From an uncultured Duganella sp. (GTDB taxonomy: Bacteria; Pseudomonadota; Gammaproteobacteria; Burkholderiales; Burkholderiaceae), in contig CAMLRG010000002.1 of the NCBI GenBank assembly GCA_946482335.1, positions 1 to 64,000 of the forward strand: a stretch of 64,000 bases of DNA. The letters are read 5' to 3'. Position 1 is the stretch's first letter; every line of letters begins with the position of its first letter. The notes under the pieces were generated by a model. The model had not been told where the DNA came from and made no database searches. It worked only from the letters and a program-made list of their open reading frames with translations. Both the position numbers and the translations under genes were made by a program. Positions 24,245 to 32,843 of the stretch are shown piece by piece.

Positions 24245-25201
24245 ATGACTATTCCGACCGTATTGCAGAATCTGTCGCTGCCCGTCATCGCTTCGCCGAT
24301 GTTCATCGCCAGCGGTCCCGCCCTGGTGGCGGCGCAGTGCAAGGCAGGCATTGTCGGCTCTTTCCCGGCGCTGAATGCGCGGCCGAAAGAGCTGCTCGAT
24401 ACCTGGCTCACCGATTTGCAGTCGGAGCTGGCCGATTACCAGGCCACCAATCCCGGCGTGCGCGTGGGACCGATCGCGGTCAACCAGATCGTCCACCATT
24501 CCAACGAGCGGCTGGAGCACGATGTGGACGTGTGCGTGCGGCACAAGGTGCCGATCATCATTTCCTCTCTGCGTGCACCGCCTGTGGAAATGTTGGATGC
24601 TATCCACAGCTACGGCGGGATAGTGCTGCATGACGTGGTCAATATCCGCCACGCGCAGAAGGCGCTGGAGTCGGGCGTCGATGGGCTGATCCTGGTGGCC
24701 AGCGGCGCAGGCGGGCATGCGGGGACCTTGTCGCCGTTCGCGCTGGTGGGTGAGGTGCGCCGCTTCTTCGATGGTCCGCTGGCGTTGTCCGGCTCGATCG
24801 CGACCGGCGATGCCATCCTCGCCGCGCAAGCGATGGGAGCCGACTTCGCCTATATTGGCTCGCGCTTCCTGGCCACGAAAGAGTCCAACGTGACCGACGC
24901 CTACCGCGAGGCGATCATCGAGTCCTCGGCTGCGGACGTGGTCTACACCAACCTGTTCACCGGGGTGCACGGCAACTACCTGAAAAAGTCCATCGTGGCC
25001 GCAGGCCTCGATCCGGAAAACCTCCCGGAATCGGATAAGTCGAAAATGAGTTTCGGCAGCGGCAGCGCCAAGGCTTGGCGCGACATCTGGGGCGCGGGGC
25101 AGGGCGTGGGCCTGATGCATGACGTCCCGACGACGGCCGAAATGGTCGAACGCCTCAAGGCCGAGTACGAAGCGGCCCGCGCACGACTCGAACTGCGCTG
25201 A
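24245..25201 (+). CDS. Nitronate monooxygenase / 2-nitropropane dioxygenase-like FMN enzyme
   Basis: 318 residues. TIM-barrel FMN enzyme with LSLPVIASPMFIASGPALVAAQCKAGIVGSFPALNAR at the N-terminus and ILVASGAGGHAGTLSPFALVGEVRRFF with the catalytic-type His. Then come LSGSIATGDAILAAQAMGADFAYIGSRFLATKES, the phosphate-binding region. The family oxidises nitronates or reduces enoyl/flavin substrates using FMN. The start is the ATG at 24245 with AAGGAT upstream. It ends the cistron run from 21503; the following 277 bases carry regulatory sequences for the sugar locus. Confidence 0.85.
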   Translation: MTIPTVLQNLSLPVIASPMFIASGPALVAAQCKAGIVGSFPALNARPKELLDTWLTDLQSELADYQATNPGVRVGPIAVNQIVHHSNERLEHDVDVCVRHKVPIIISSLRAPPVEMLDAIHSYGGIVLHDVVNIRHAQKALESGVDGLILVASGAGGHAGTLSPFALVGEVRRFFDGPLALSGSIATGDAILAAQAMGADFAYIGSRFLATKESNVTDAYREAIIESSAADVVYTNLFTGVHGNYLKKSIVAAGLDPENLPESDKSKMSFGSGSAKAWRDIWGAGQGVGLMHDVPTTAEMVERLKAEYEAARARLELR

Positions 25202-25256
25202 GCGCCCCCCTGCGTGGCGCGCATGCGTCAGCCCGCGTAATAAATGCGCGCGTTTC

Positions 25257-25335
25257 GTAATGTTTTGTAAGCGCGTTTTGCGTGGCGTGAGCGTTCGCCC
25301 CTGGCACCCCCGGCGGCTCTGTAAAGTTATGTAAG
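25257..25335 (+). promoter_or_regulatory. Two GTAAx-N5-GTAAx boxes upstream of the sugar locus
   Basis: GTAATGTTTTGTAAG at 25257-25271 and GTAAAGTTATGTAAG at 25321-25335 are 15-base direct repeats of the half site GTAAx with five bases between, the pattern bound by OmpR/CpxR-type regulators. A further GTAAT lies at 25237. The region runs between the nitronate monooxygenase gene and the solute-binding protein start at 25479 and holds no gene. The OmpR-type regulator at 32130 or the Cpx-like one at 5334 are candidates. Confidence 0.4.
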
Positions 25336-25478
25336 CGGCTGGCCGGTGGCCAAGAAAAATTATCTTATAAATCAGAGGCTTGTCGTGTCATCCCGCGTGC
25401 CGGTACTACGCTGGTGTCACATTTTTCACGGTGTTAGCATGAATTTACTGATCGACAACACACCGTGGAGTAGCTACC

Positions 25479-26747
25479 TTGTCAACCTGCCGCATCCTGC
25501 GCGTCGCATTGTTCCTCGCCCTGTCCTGCGCCGGCATGGCCCGCGCCGGCACCATCGTGCTGGAGAGCTGGCGTGTCGACGACAAGGCCCTGTGGGAAAC
25601 CGTCCTGCTGCCGGCATTCGAGCGCAAGCATCCTGGCATCACGGTGAAATTTTCGCCTACCGCGCCGACCGAATACGACACCAGCCTGGCGGCGCGCCTC
25701 GGTAACGGCACGGCCGGCGACATGCTGGCTTGCCGTCCATTCGACACCTCGCTGCTGCTGTACCGCCGCGGCTATCTCGAAAAGCTGAACGGCAAGGCCG
25801 GCATGGAGCACTTCGCGCCCGGCGCGCTGGTTGCGTGGCAGACCGACGACGGCAGGGATATTTTCTGCATGCCGGTCGCTTCGGTGATCCACGGCTTCCT
25901 GTACAACAAAAAGATCTTCAGGAAGCTGAACCTGCAGCCGCCGACGACGGAAGCGGAATTCTTCGGCGTGCTCGATGCGGTCCGCAAGAGCCAATACGCA
26001 CCGCTGGCGCTGGGAACGGCGGATGAATGGCTGTCCAGCCAGACCGTGTTCACCAATATCGGTCCGAACTACTGGGGCGGCGAGCGAGGCAGGCGGGCGC
26101 TGATCGACGGCAAAGCAAAGTTTACCGACGCGCCCTTCGTCGCCGCATTCGAATTCGAGGCTCGCCTCGCTGCCTATCTGTCCAAATCGGCTCCCGTGCA
26201 GACTTATCGCGACACCCAGCTCCAGTTTGCGCAGGGTGGTGCCGCGATCTACCCCGCCGGATCGTGGGACATCTCCTATTTCAACCAATTCCCCGAGCTG
26301 GAACTGGGTGTGTTCGCGCCGCCCTTGCAGCGCGCCGGCGACCGCTGCCAGATTTCCGACCATATGGACATCGGCATCGGCATCAACCGCAAGTCGCGCA
26401 ACAAGGCCGACGCCTACAAGTTCCTGGCTTGGCTCGGCTCGCAGGAATTCGCCGACCTGTACACCAACCGCGTGATCGGCTTTTTCACGCTGTCGAACCA
26501 CCTGATCGCCGTGCGCGATCCCCTGGCCAAGCAGATGGCTGCGTGGCGCACGGCATGCGATTCGAATTTCAGGCTCAACGCCCTGATCATGAACCGCGGC
26601 CTGCCGAACATGGAAAGCGAGCTGTGGTCGGTCAATGCGCAGGTATTGAACGGCAAACTCGGGGCGCGCGAGGCGGCGGCCAGGATCCAGAACGGGTTTG
26701 CGAAGTGGTATCCGCCACAGCAGGAAGGGTCACACTCCCCCAAGTAG
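25479..26747 (+). CDS. Extracellular sugar-type solute-binding protein (no permease nearby)
   Basis: 422 residues. The start is a TTG at 25479 with GGAG eight bases upstream and gives a signal peptide (CRILRVALFLALSCAGMARAG). The mature part is a family-1 extracellular solute-binding fold: TIVLESWRVDDKALWETVLLPAFERKHPGITVKFS, then CMPVASVIHGFLYNKKIFRKLNL, then GGAAIYPAGSWDISYF and NKADAYKFLAWLGSQEFADLY. Normally such proteins feed an ABC importer, but the locus has none. It is followed by an intrinsic terminator and a TonB receptor. It may capture sugar in the periplasm or act as a receptor for the kinase at 32836. Confidence 0.85.
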   Translation: MSTCRILRVALFLALSCAGMARAGTIVLESWRVDDKALWETVLLPAFERKHPGITVKFSPTAPTEYDTSLAARLGNGTAGDMLACRPFDTSLLLYRRGYLEKLNGKAGMEHFAPGALVAWQTDDGRDIFCMPVASVIHGFLYNKKIFRKLNLQPPTTEAEFFGVLDAVRKSQYAPLALGTADEWLSSQTVFTNIGPNYWGGERGRRALIDGKAKFTDAPFVAAFEFEARLAAYLSKSAPVQTYRDTQLQFAQGGAAIYPAGSWDISYFNQFPELELGVFAPPLQRAGDRCQISDHMDIGIGINRKSRNKADAYKFLAWLGSQEFADLYTNRVIGFFTLSNHLIAVRDPLAKQMAAWRTACDSNFRLNALIMNRGLPNMESELWSVNAQVLNGKLGAREAAARIQNGFAKWYPPQQEGSHSPK

Positions 26748-26755
26748 TGTGTTGG

Positions 26756-26788
26756 CCCCGGCATGGGGAGTATGCCGGGGAATTTTTT
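26756..26788 (+). terminator. Rho-independent terminator after the first solute-binding gene
   Basis: CCCCGGCAT (26756-26764) and ATGCCGGGG (26772-26780) form a perfect nine-pair stem with a seven-base loop, followed by AATTTTTT. Eight bases after the SBP stop. It should reduce readthrough into the TonB receptor gene 32 bases downstream, so receptor and SBP amounts can differ. Confidence 0.9.
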
Positions 26789-26819
26789 GCAGTGTTTTAA
26801 AGACCATAAGGAAAAAGAA

Positions 26820-29417
26820 ATGAACGGTGCACCGCTTGGAAGGAAAAGACTACCGCAATTGATCGCGCTGATGTTCGGCACGCTGGCACTGCACAACGTG
26901 CACGCCGCCGACGGCAATGACGCACTGCAGTCGGTGGAGGTTCGCGGCATTCGCGAAACGCTGAAGCGCAACCTGGCCGAAAAGCGCGATGCGCTGAACG
27001 TGGTGGATTCCGTCACGGCGGAGGACCTGGGCAAGTTCCCGGACAAGAACGTGGCCGATTCCCTGCAGCGGATCCCCGGCATTTCGGTTGACCGCACCTG
27101 GGGCGAAGGCCGCGACATCTTTGTGCGCGGCACCGACAAGAACCTGAACATGACGCAGCTGAATGGCCAGTCCGTCGCATCGGCTTACTGGTGGAAGAAC
27201 GACGCGCAAAGCCGCGGCTTCAACTACGACATCCTGCCGTCGGAGCTGGTCGGCAGCCTGGACGTATACAAAAGCCCGTCGGCAGACCTGGACGAAGGCA
27301 GCATTGGCGGCCTGGTGATCGTCCGCACACGCAAACCGCTGCAGTTCAAGAAGCCATTGACCGCGCAGGCGTCGGCGGAAGCGACATACAGCGATCTGCC
27401 GAAAAAGACCGATCCGCAATTCTCCGGCCTGGTGAACTGGATCAATGAGAACCGCACCTTCGGCGTGCTGGTGGCACTGAGCCGGCAGGAACGCACCATG
27501 CGCCGCGATGGCCTGGAAAACTTCACCGACGCGACCAAATACAACATCGTCGACCAGAACGGCGTGGTGACGCCAAACGTCTACGCCTCCTGGGGCGGCG
27601 GCACGCCGATCTTCCGCCAGGACCGCGAGCGCAATACTGGCAACATCACGCTGCAACTGCGCCCGACGCCGCAATCGGACATATCGCTGAATTACCTCAA
27701 TTCCGATATGGACATGGACAACAGCAACCAGAACTACTTGTGGCAGATCGGCGGCCTGGCCGACGCGAACAACAACATCCGCATCGACAACCCGCGTTTC
27801 ATCCCGAATTCGGACGGCGGCAAGTCGGTCGTAGGCGGCACCGTGGGGCCGGCGACCGGCGTATCGTTCGAGCCAATTTACCGCGAGGCTTACGTCAAGT
27901 CGAAAGTGCTGGACCTGGAAGCCAATTATGACGGCGATAACTGGCGTTTGCACGCCCAGGCCGGCACCACCTCGGGCTCCGGCGGCAGCAAACATGACCG
28001 CAACTTCTGGTTCACTGGCAATACGCGTGCCACCATCAACATCGCGCCGGATACCTATGAGGTGAAATACCTCGACATGAGCCCGCTCGACGCGACCAAG
28101 CTCACGCTCCAGGGCGCCCGCGACTGGATCCGCCGCATGGAGAGCAAGGAGAACTACGGCCAGGCCGACTTCACGCTGGACCTGGAAAATCCTTTCATCA
28201 AGTCCGTCAAGGTTGGCTTGAAATACCGCGACAACAAGGTGCAGAACCGCCGCACCATCGGTACCGTTGGACCGGGCAGCCCGGGCTGGATTTCCTATAC
28301 GCTGGCCGACCTGTCCAGCGGCCCCTCGCCCATGATCAGCCAGGAAGCGGCGACTGCAGGATCGCTGACCCAGTTCGCCTGGGTGGACGATGCGCTGGCC
28401 GCCAGCAAGGGCTTCACCATGTACGACAAGGGCATGGTCTACAAGGAAGCCAAGGGGGAGTATTACCGCATCCAGGAAAAGATTTCGGCGGCCTATGTGC
28501 GTGCCGACTTCGCCACCGGCCAGTGGCGCGGCGATTTCGGTGCACGCCTGGTGCATACGAAGCAGACCTCCGAGGCCTACCAGGACCTGGACGGCAAGGG
28601 CAATTACGTTCTGGGCAGCGTTGGCCGCAGCTATTCCGACGTGCTGCCCAACGTGAACGTGGTGTACGACTTCCGCAAGGACTTGCTGCTGCGGGCCGCC
28701 GCGTCGCGCGTCATGGCGCGCAACACCTTCAGCGACCTGAGCGCCAGCACGGAGGTGAGCGGAACCACCAATGCCGCCACGGCGGGCAATCCGCTGCTCA
28801 AGCCTTACCACGCCAACCAGTTCGAAATCGGGGCGGAATGGTACTTTGCCGACGCTTCGCTGCTGTCCGCGACCGCCTTTGCCAAGCAACTGGACACCTT
28901 CATCTACACCTCGACCGCGATGGAGAACGTGGCCGGAGTGCAGCGCCCGGTGACCCGGCCGCACAATGCCGACAATGGTGCCAAGGTGAACGGCGTTGAG
29001 CTGCAATGGCAGCAAGCGTTTGGCGCCAGCGGCTTCGGCACGGTGGTCAACTACACCTACACCGATGCCAAGACTGGCGCGGTGGCGGGCGGCCGCAAGC
29101 TGAACGTGATCGGCAACTCGAAGAACCAGCTGAATGCCAGCGTGTTCTACGAGAAGAACAGCTATAGCGTGCGCCTGTCGTACAACTACCGCTCGAAGTC
29201 CTACGGTGGCCTGGACCAGGGCGGCCAGGACGTGACCAGCGCCTACGGCCAATGGGATGCCACCGCCAATTGGGACATCACCCCGCAGCTGAGCATCTAC
29301 GCGGCCGCCGTCAACATCGGCAATGAGCTGATCCGCACCAACACCACCGACGGCTTGCCGGTCGGCGTGTACGAGAACGGTTCACGCTACAGCATCGGGC
29401 TGCGCGGCAAGTTCTGA
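26820..29417 (+). CDS. TonB-dependent receptor (TonB-Xanth-Caul type)
   Basis: 865 residues from the ATG at 26820. A signal peptide (MNGAPLGRKRLPQLIALMFGTLALHNVHA) is followed by the plug domain: VEVRGIRETLKRNLAEKRDALNVVDSVTAEDLGKFPDKNVADSLQRIPGISVDR, GEGRDIFVRGTDKNLNMTQLNGQSV. The C-terminal 600 residues are the beta barrel, ending in a terminal aromatic (GLRGKF). The FPDKNVAESLQRIPG wording marks the TonB receptor subfamily of Xanthomonas/Caulobacter used for plant-derived sugars. No FecR/FecI pair is here. With the SBPs and FucP-like symporter it suggests oligosaccharide uptake across the outer membrane. Confidence 0.92.
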   Translation: MNGAPLGRKRLPQLIALMFGTLALHNVHAADGNDALQSVEVRGIRETLKRNLAEKRDALNVVDSVTAEDLGKFPDKNVADSLQRIPGISVDRTWGEGRDIFVRGTDKNLNMTQLNGQSVASAYWWKNDAQSRGFNYDILPSELVGSLDVYKSPSADLDEGSIGGLVIVRTRKPLQFKKPLTAQASAEATYSDLPKKTDPQFSGLVNWINENRTFGVLVALSRQERTMRRDGLENFTDATKYNIVDQNGVVTPNVYASWGGGTPIFRQDRERNTGNITLQLRPTPQSDISLNYLNSDMDMDNSNQNYLWQIGGLADANNNIRIDNPRFIPNSDGGKSVVGGTVGPATGVSFEPIYREAYVKSKVLDLEANYDGDNWRLHAQAGTTSGSGGSKHDRNFWFTGNTRATINIAPDTYEVKYLDMSPLDATKLTLQGARDWIRRMESKENYGQADFTLDLENPFIKSVKVGLKYRDNKVQNRRTIGTVGPGSPGWISYTLADLSSGPSPMISQEAATAGSLTQFAWVDDALAASKGFTMYDKGMVYKEAKGEYYRIQEKISAAYVRADFATGQWRGDFGARLVHTKQTSEAYQDLDGKGNYVLGSVGRSYSDVLPNVNVVYDFRKDLLLRAAASRVMARNTFSDLSASTEVSGTTNAATAGNPLLKPYHANQFEIGAEWYFADASLLSATAFAKQLDTFIYTSTAMENVAGVQRPVTRPHNADNGAKVNGVELQWQQAFGASGFGTVVNYTYTDAKTGAVAGGRKLNVIGNSKNQLNASVFYEKNSYSVRLSYNYRSKSYGGLDQGGQDVTSAYGQWDATANWDITPQLSIYAAAVNIGNELIRTNTTDGLPVGVYENGSRYSIGLRGKF

Positions 29418-29428
29418 CCCGCAGCCAC

Positions 29429-29452
29429 GCCTCCTCCCGGCCGGGGGGAGGC
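29429..29452 (+). terminator. GC-rich hairpin after the TonB receptor
   Basis: GCCTCCTCCC (29429-29438) pairs with GGGGGGAGGC (29443-29452) with one wobble and a four-base loop. There is no clear T run after it (TTCCCC), so it may only attenuate transcription into the symporter gene. Confidence 0.45.
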
Positions 29453-29478
29453 TTCCCCACTTCGCTTTCCGGATTCAC

Positions 29479-30795
29479 ATGAACAAAGAACAGACCTTCG
29501 AGATGGCCGGCGCCCAGGCCGTCCCAGGCGCCAGCGTGGCAGTTGCGATGACTTTCATCGGCCTGATGTTTTTCATCCTCGGCTGCGCAACCTGGCTGAA
29601 TGGATCGCTGATCCCCTTCCTCAAGATCGCCTGCGACCTGAACAACTTCCAGTCCCTGTGGGTCACGTTCGCGTTCTACATCGCCTATACCCTGATGGCT
29701 TTGCCGTCAGCGGCCGTGCTGCGCCGCACCGGCTATCGGACCGGCATGTCGCTCGGGCTGGGTGTCATGGCGCTGGGGGCCATGCTGTTCATTCCCGCCG
29801 CGCGCGCCACCTCTTACCCGCTGTTCCTGCTGGCGCTGTTCACCCTCGCCAGCGGCATGACGCTGATGCAGACCGCGATCAATCCCTACATCGTCTGTAT
29901 CGGCGCGCGCGAGAGTGCCGCCATGCGCATCAGCATCATGGGGCTGTTCAACAAAACCGCCGGCGTGCTGGTGCCGCTGGCGTTCAGTGGCCTGATCCTG
30001 TCCGATATCGGCAATCTCGGCGGCGCAGGTGATGATCCGCAGCAGCGCAGCCAGCTGGCGCAGCGCCTGGTGTTCCCATATGCCCTGATGGCGGGCGGCC
30101 TGCTGGCGATGGCCGTGGTGGTGCGGCTTGCCCCCTTGCGCGAAATCCCCGGCCAGCGGCAGGCCGACGAGGAAGGCGGTTCGCGCTGGGGCGTCCTGCA
30201 GTTTCCTCAGCTGGTGCTGGGCGCGCTGGCCCTGTTCGTGTACGTCGGCGTGGAAGTGATCGCAGGCGACACCATCGGCCTTTACGGACATGGCCTGAAG
30301 GTCGGAAACTTTGGCATCCTCACGTCCTACACCATGGGCTTCATGGTGGCAGGCTACATCGTCGGCATCGTGGCGATCCCGCGCTGGCTTTCTCAGAAAC
30401 GGGCCCTGTTGCTGTCCGCCGTCTGCGGATTGCTGTTCTCCGTCGGCGTGGTGCAAGGTTCCGCCACCGGCAGCGGCCTGTCGCAAGCGATGCTGGGCTG
30501 GCTCGGCGTGCCTGCCGTGCCGGATACGGTCATGTACCTTGCCATGCTGGGCTTTGCCAACGCCCTGGTGTGGCCGGCAATCTGGCCGCTGGCGCTGGAA
30601 GGCCTGGGCCGCTACACCGCCAGCGGTTCCGCCTTGCTGATCATGGGTATCGCCGGCGGGGCGCTGTTGCCCATGCTGTACGGGCATCTGTCGGACCGCT
30701 CCGGCGCGCAGGCCGCCTACTGGCTGCTGTTGCCCTGCTACGCGCTGATCCTGTTCTACGCCGTAAAAGGACACAAAATGACCTCATGGAGATAG
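29479..30795 (+). CDS. FucP-family major facilitator sugar symporter
   Basis: 438 residues with 12 membrane helices. It begins FIGLMFFILGCATWLNGSLIPFLKIACDLNNFQSLWVTFAFYIAY, the characteristic start of the FucP/GluP/glucose-galactose symporter group, and continues with PSAAVLRRTGYRTGMSLGLGVMALGAMLFIPAA and MGLFNKTAGVLVPLAFSG. It should move a monosaccharide with protons into the cell. It lies between a TonB receptor and a second solute-binding protein. Together they could pass sugar across the outer membrane, through the periplasm and across the inner membrane without an ABC transporter. Substrate unassigned. Confidence 0.88.
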   Translation: MNKEQTFEMAGAQAVPGASVAVAMTFIGLMFFILGCATWLNGSLIPFLKIACDLNNFQSLWVTFAFYIAYTLMALPSAAVLRRTGYRTGMSLGLGVMALGAMLFIPAARATSYPLFLLALFTLASGMTLMQTAINPYIVCIGARESAAMRISIMGLFNKTAGVLVPLAFSGLILSDIGNLGGAGDDPQQRSQLAQRLVFPYALMAGGLLAMAVVVRLAPLREIPGQRQADEEGGSRWGVLQFPQLVLGALALFVYVGVEVIAGDTIGLYGHGLKVGNFGILTSYTMGFMVAGYIVGIVAIPRWLSQKRALLLSAVCGLLFSVGVVQGSATGSGLSQAMLGWLGVPAVPDTVMYLAMLGFANALVWPAIWPLALEGLGRYTASGSALLIMGIAGGALLPMLYGHLSDRSGAQAAYWLLLPCYALILFYAVKGHKMTSWR

Positions 30796-30826
30796 AATTG
30801 CCGGATCGTTATCTGCTGGAGTAGGT

Positions 30827-32158
30827 GTGCCCAAGTCCGAACGGCGTCTGCAGATCGCGCGCCTGGCGCGCCTGCTTGCACTTCCCCTGTTGCTGATGTC
30901 CGTGCAATGCCGCGCCGCGGCCGGGCCGTCGCTGCAGGTGCTGCACTGGTGGACGTCGGCCGGCGAGCGTCATGCCGCCAACGTGCTGGCGGCGCGCCTG
31001 GCCGATGAAGGCATCAGCTGGCAGGATGCCGCCATCCCGGGCGGCGCCGGACTCGGTGCCGGCAAGGTGCTGCGCAGCCGCGTCCTGGCGGGCAACGCCC
31101 CGGACGCGACCCAGATCATCGGCGTTTCCATCGGCGAGTGGGCGGAACTTGGCTTGCTGTTGGAACTCGATAGCGTGGCCAGCGCCGGCAACTGGGACAA
31201 GGTGCTGTTTCCCACGGTGCGCGAGCTGGTCCGGCATCGCGGCCATGTGGTGGCTGCGCCTCTTGGCATCCACCGTATCAACACCCTGTTCTACAACCGC
31301 AAGCTGTTCGCGCGCCTGAATATCGCGCCGCCAGCCAATTGGCCGGAGTTTGAACGGGCCGCGCGGCAATTGCGCTCTGCCGGCATCGCCCCCCTGGTGC
31401 AGAGCAGCGAGCCGTGGCAGGTTGCCACGCTGTTCGAAAACCTCCTGCTGGCAAGCGGCGGGCCGGAGTACTACCGCGAACTGTTCGTGCGGCAGAATCC
31501 GCAGGCGGCCTCCGATCCGCGCCTGGCGCAGGCATTGCAGCGCTTGCGGGCGATGAAGGGGTGGATGCTCAACCCGGCGGAGGAGCAGCCGTGGACCGAG
31601 GCGATCAAGCGGTTCGTGCGCGGCGAAGCCGCGATGTTTGTGATGGGCGACTGGGCCAAGGCCGAACTGACGGAGCTTGGACAGGCGATCGATGCGGATT
31701 TCGCCTGTATCCCGCTGCCGGGCACCGACAAGTACCATCTCTACAGCGTCGACACGCTGGCCATGTTCGTCAACGACTACGCCCACCAGTCCGCGCAGGA
31801 AAAGCTGGCAAAAACCGTCATGTCGCCGCTGGCGCAACAGCAGTACAGCGCCGCCAAAGGCTCGGTGCCGGTGCGGCGCGATGCCAGCCAGACGGCAATG
31901 GACAGCTGCGCGCGCTCCTCATGGCGCGGTTTCGCGCGCGGCACGGCGGGGCTGGCACCCAGCCTGGTGCATCGCATGGCCGCCGACGAGGAAAGCCGCG
32001 ACGCCGTGATCGCCGAATTGCACCGCTTCTACCTGGATGACGGCATCGCGCCGGCCGAAACGCAGCGCCGTCTGGCCGGTCTGCTGCGCACCCTGAACCT
32101 TCGCTCCCACAAACCGCAAGGAAGCCCACATGGCACGCAAGATCCTGATCGTCGATGA
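30827..32158 (+). CDS. Second extracellular sugar-binding protein, coupled to a two-component system
   Basis: 443 residues from a GTG at 30827 (GGAG five bases upstream). Leader at residues ~10-30 (RLARLLALPLLLMSVQCRAA). Solute-binding fold type 1 with LQVLHWWTSAGERHAANVLAARLADEGISWQDAAIPGG, APLGIHRINTLFYNRKLFARLNI, and EAAMFVMGDWAKAEL. It resembles glucose/mannose-type periplasmic binding proteins. Its stop overlaps the following response-regulator gene by 29 bases, which itself overlaps the kinase by 8 bases, and there is no permease. This arrangement suggests it is a sugar sensor presenting ligand to the kinase periplasmic domain, by analogy with known binding-protein/kinase systems. Confidence 0.82.
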   Translation: MPKSERRLQIARLARLLALPLLLMSVQCRAAAGPSLQVLHWWTSAGERHAANVLAARLADEGISWQDAAIPGGAGLGAGKVLRSRVLAGNAPDATQIIGVSIGEWAELGLLLELDSVASAGNWDKVLFPTVRELVRHRGHVVAAPLGIHRINTLFYNRKLFARLNIAPPANWPEFERAARQLRSAGIAPLVQSSEPWQVATLFENLLLASGGPEYYRELFVRQNPQAASDPRLAQALQRLRAMKGWMLNPAEEQPWTEAIKRFVRGEAAMFVMGDWAKAELTELGQAIDADFACIPLPGTDKYHLYSVDTLAMFVNDYAHQSAQEKLAKTVMSPLAQQQYSAAKGSVPVRRDASQTAMDSCARSSWRGFARGTAGLAPSLVHRMAADEESRDAVIAELHRFYLDDGIAPAETQRRLAGLLRTLNLRSHKPQGSPHGTQDPDRR

Positions 32159-32843
32159 CGACCAAAAAACCAGATTGCTGCTCAAGGCCTACCTGGAAAA
32201 GAACCAGTACGAGGTGATCCTGTCGCATGACGGCGAGAGTTTCCTGGCCGCGCTGCAATCGCATGCCGAGCAGCTGTCGCTGGTGATCCTGGACGTGATG
32301 CTGCCCGATACCGACGGCTTTGCGCTGTGCCGCATTGTGCGCAAGCGCTCCAACCTGCCCATCATCATGCTGACGGCCAGCTCGGACGAGACCGACCGCG
32401 TGGTGGGGTTGGAGCTGGGCGCCGACGATTACATCGCCAAGCCTTACAGCCCACGCGAACTGCTGGCGCGCATCAAGGCCATCCTGCGCCGCGCCGGGGC
32501 GGAACCGGCGCAGACGGTGCGCGCCTACCACTTCAACGGCTTCACGCTGGACGTGGCGGAACGCACAGTGGTGGACAGCGCAGGCAACCCGCTGGCGCTG
32601 ACCGGCCTCGATTTCCAGCTGCTGAAATACTTCGTCGAACATCCTGGCACGGTGCTGGACCGCAGCCTGCTGTGCGAAGAGACGCGTGGCCGCGATGCCG
32701 GGCCGCTCGACCGCTCGCTCGACGTCCAGATCAGCCGCCTGCGGCTGCGGCTCAATGACGACGGCAAGCAACCGATGCTGATCAAGACCGTGCGCGGCGC
32801 CGGTTATGTATTCTCCGCCACGGTGGCGGTGACGCATGCGTAA
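32130..32843 (+). CDS. OmpR-family response regulator of the sugar locus
   Basis: 237 residues. The receiver has KILIVDDDQKTRLLLKAYLEK, phospho-acceptor Asp55 in VILDVMLPDTDGFALC, IIMLTASSDETDRVVGLELGADDYIAKPYSPRELLARI, and a winged helix ending VRGAGYVFSATV. The start overlaps the upstream binding-protein gene by 29 bases with AAGGAAG in front of it. It probably controls the locus 25479-34275; GTAAx-N5-GTAAx boxes upstream of 25479 are possible targets. Confidence 0.9.
   Translation: MARKILIVDDDQKTRLLLKAYLEKNQYEVILSHDGESFLAALQSHAEQLSLVILDVMLPDTDGFALCRIVRKRSNLPIIMLTASSDETDRVVGLELGADDYIAKPYSPRELLARIKAILRRAGAEPAQTVRAYHFNGFTLDVAERTVVDSAGNPLALTGLDFQLLKYFVEHPGTVLDRSLLCEETRGRDAGPLDRSLDVQISRLRLRLNDDGKQPMLIKTVRGAGYVFSATVAVTHA

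Noticed and set aside
25346..25705. Short frame starting upstream of the first solute-binding gene
   Set aside because: It overlaps the SBP gene out of frame and turns Arg/His-rich. No ribosome site or family.
26850..29252. Long open frame antisense to the TonB receptor gene (800 codons)
   Set aside because: High GC makes long antisense frames common. Its translation is His/Arg/Gln/Val-rich without any domain, whereas the plus strand gives a complete receptor.
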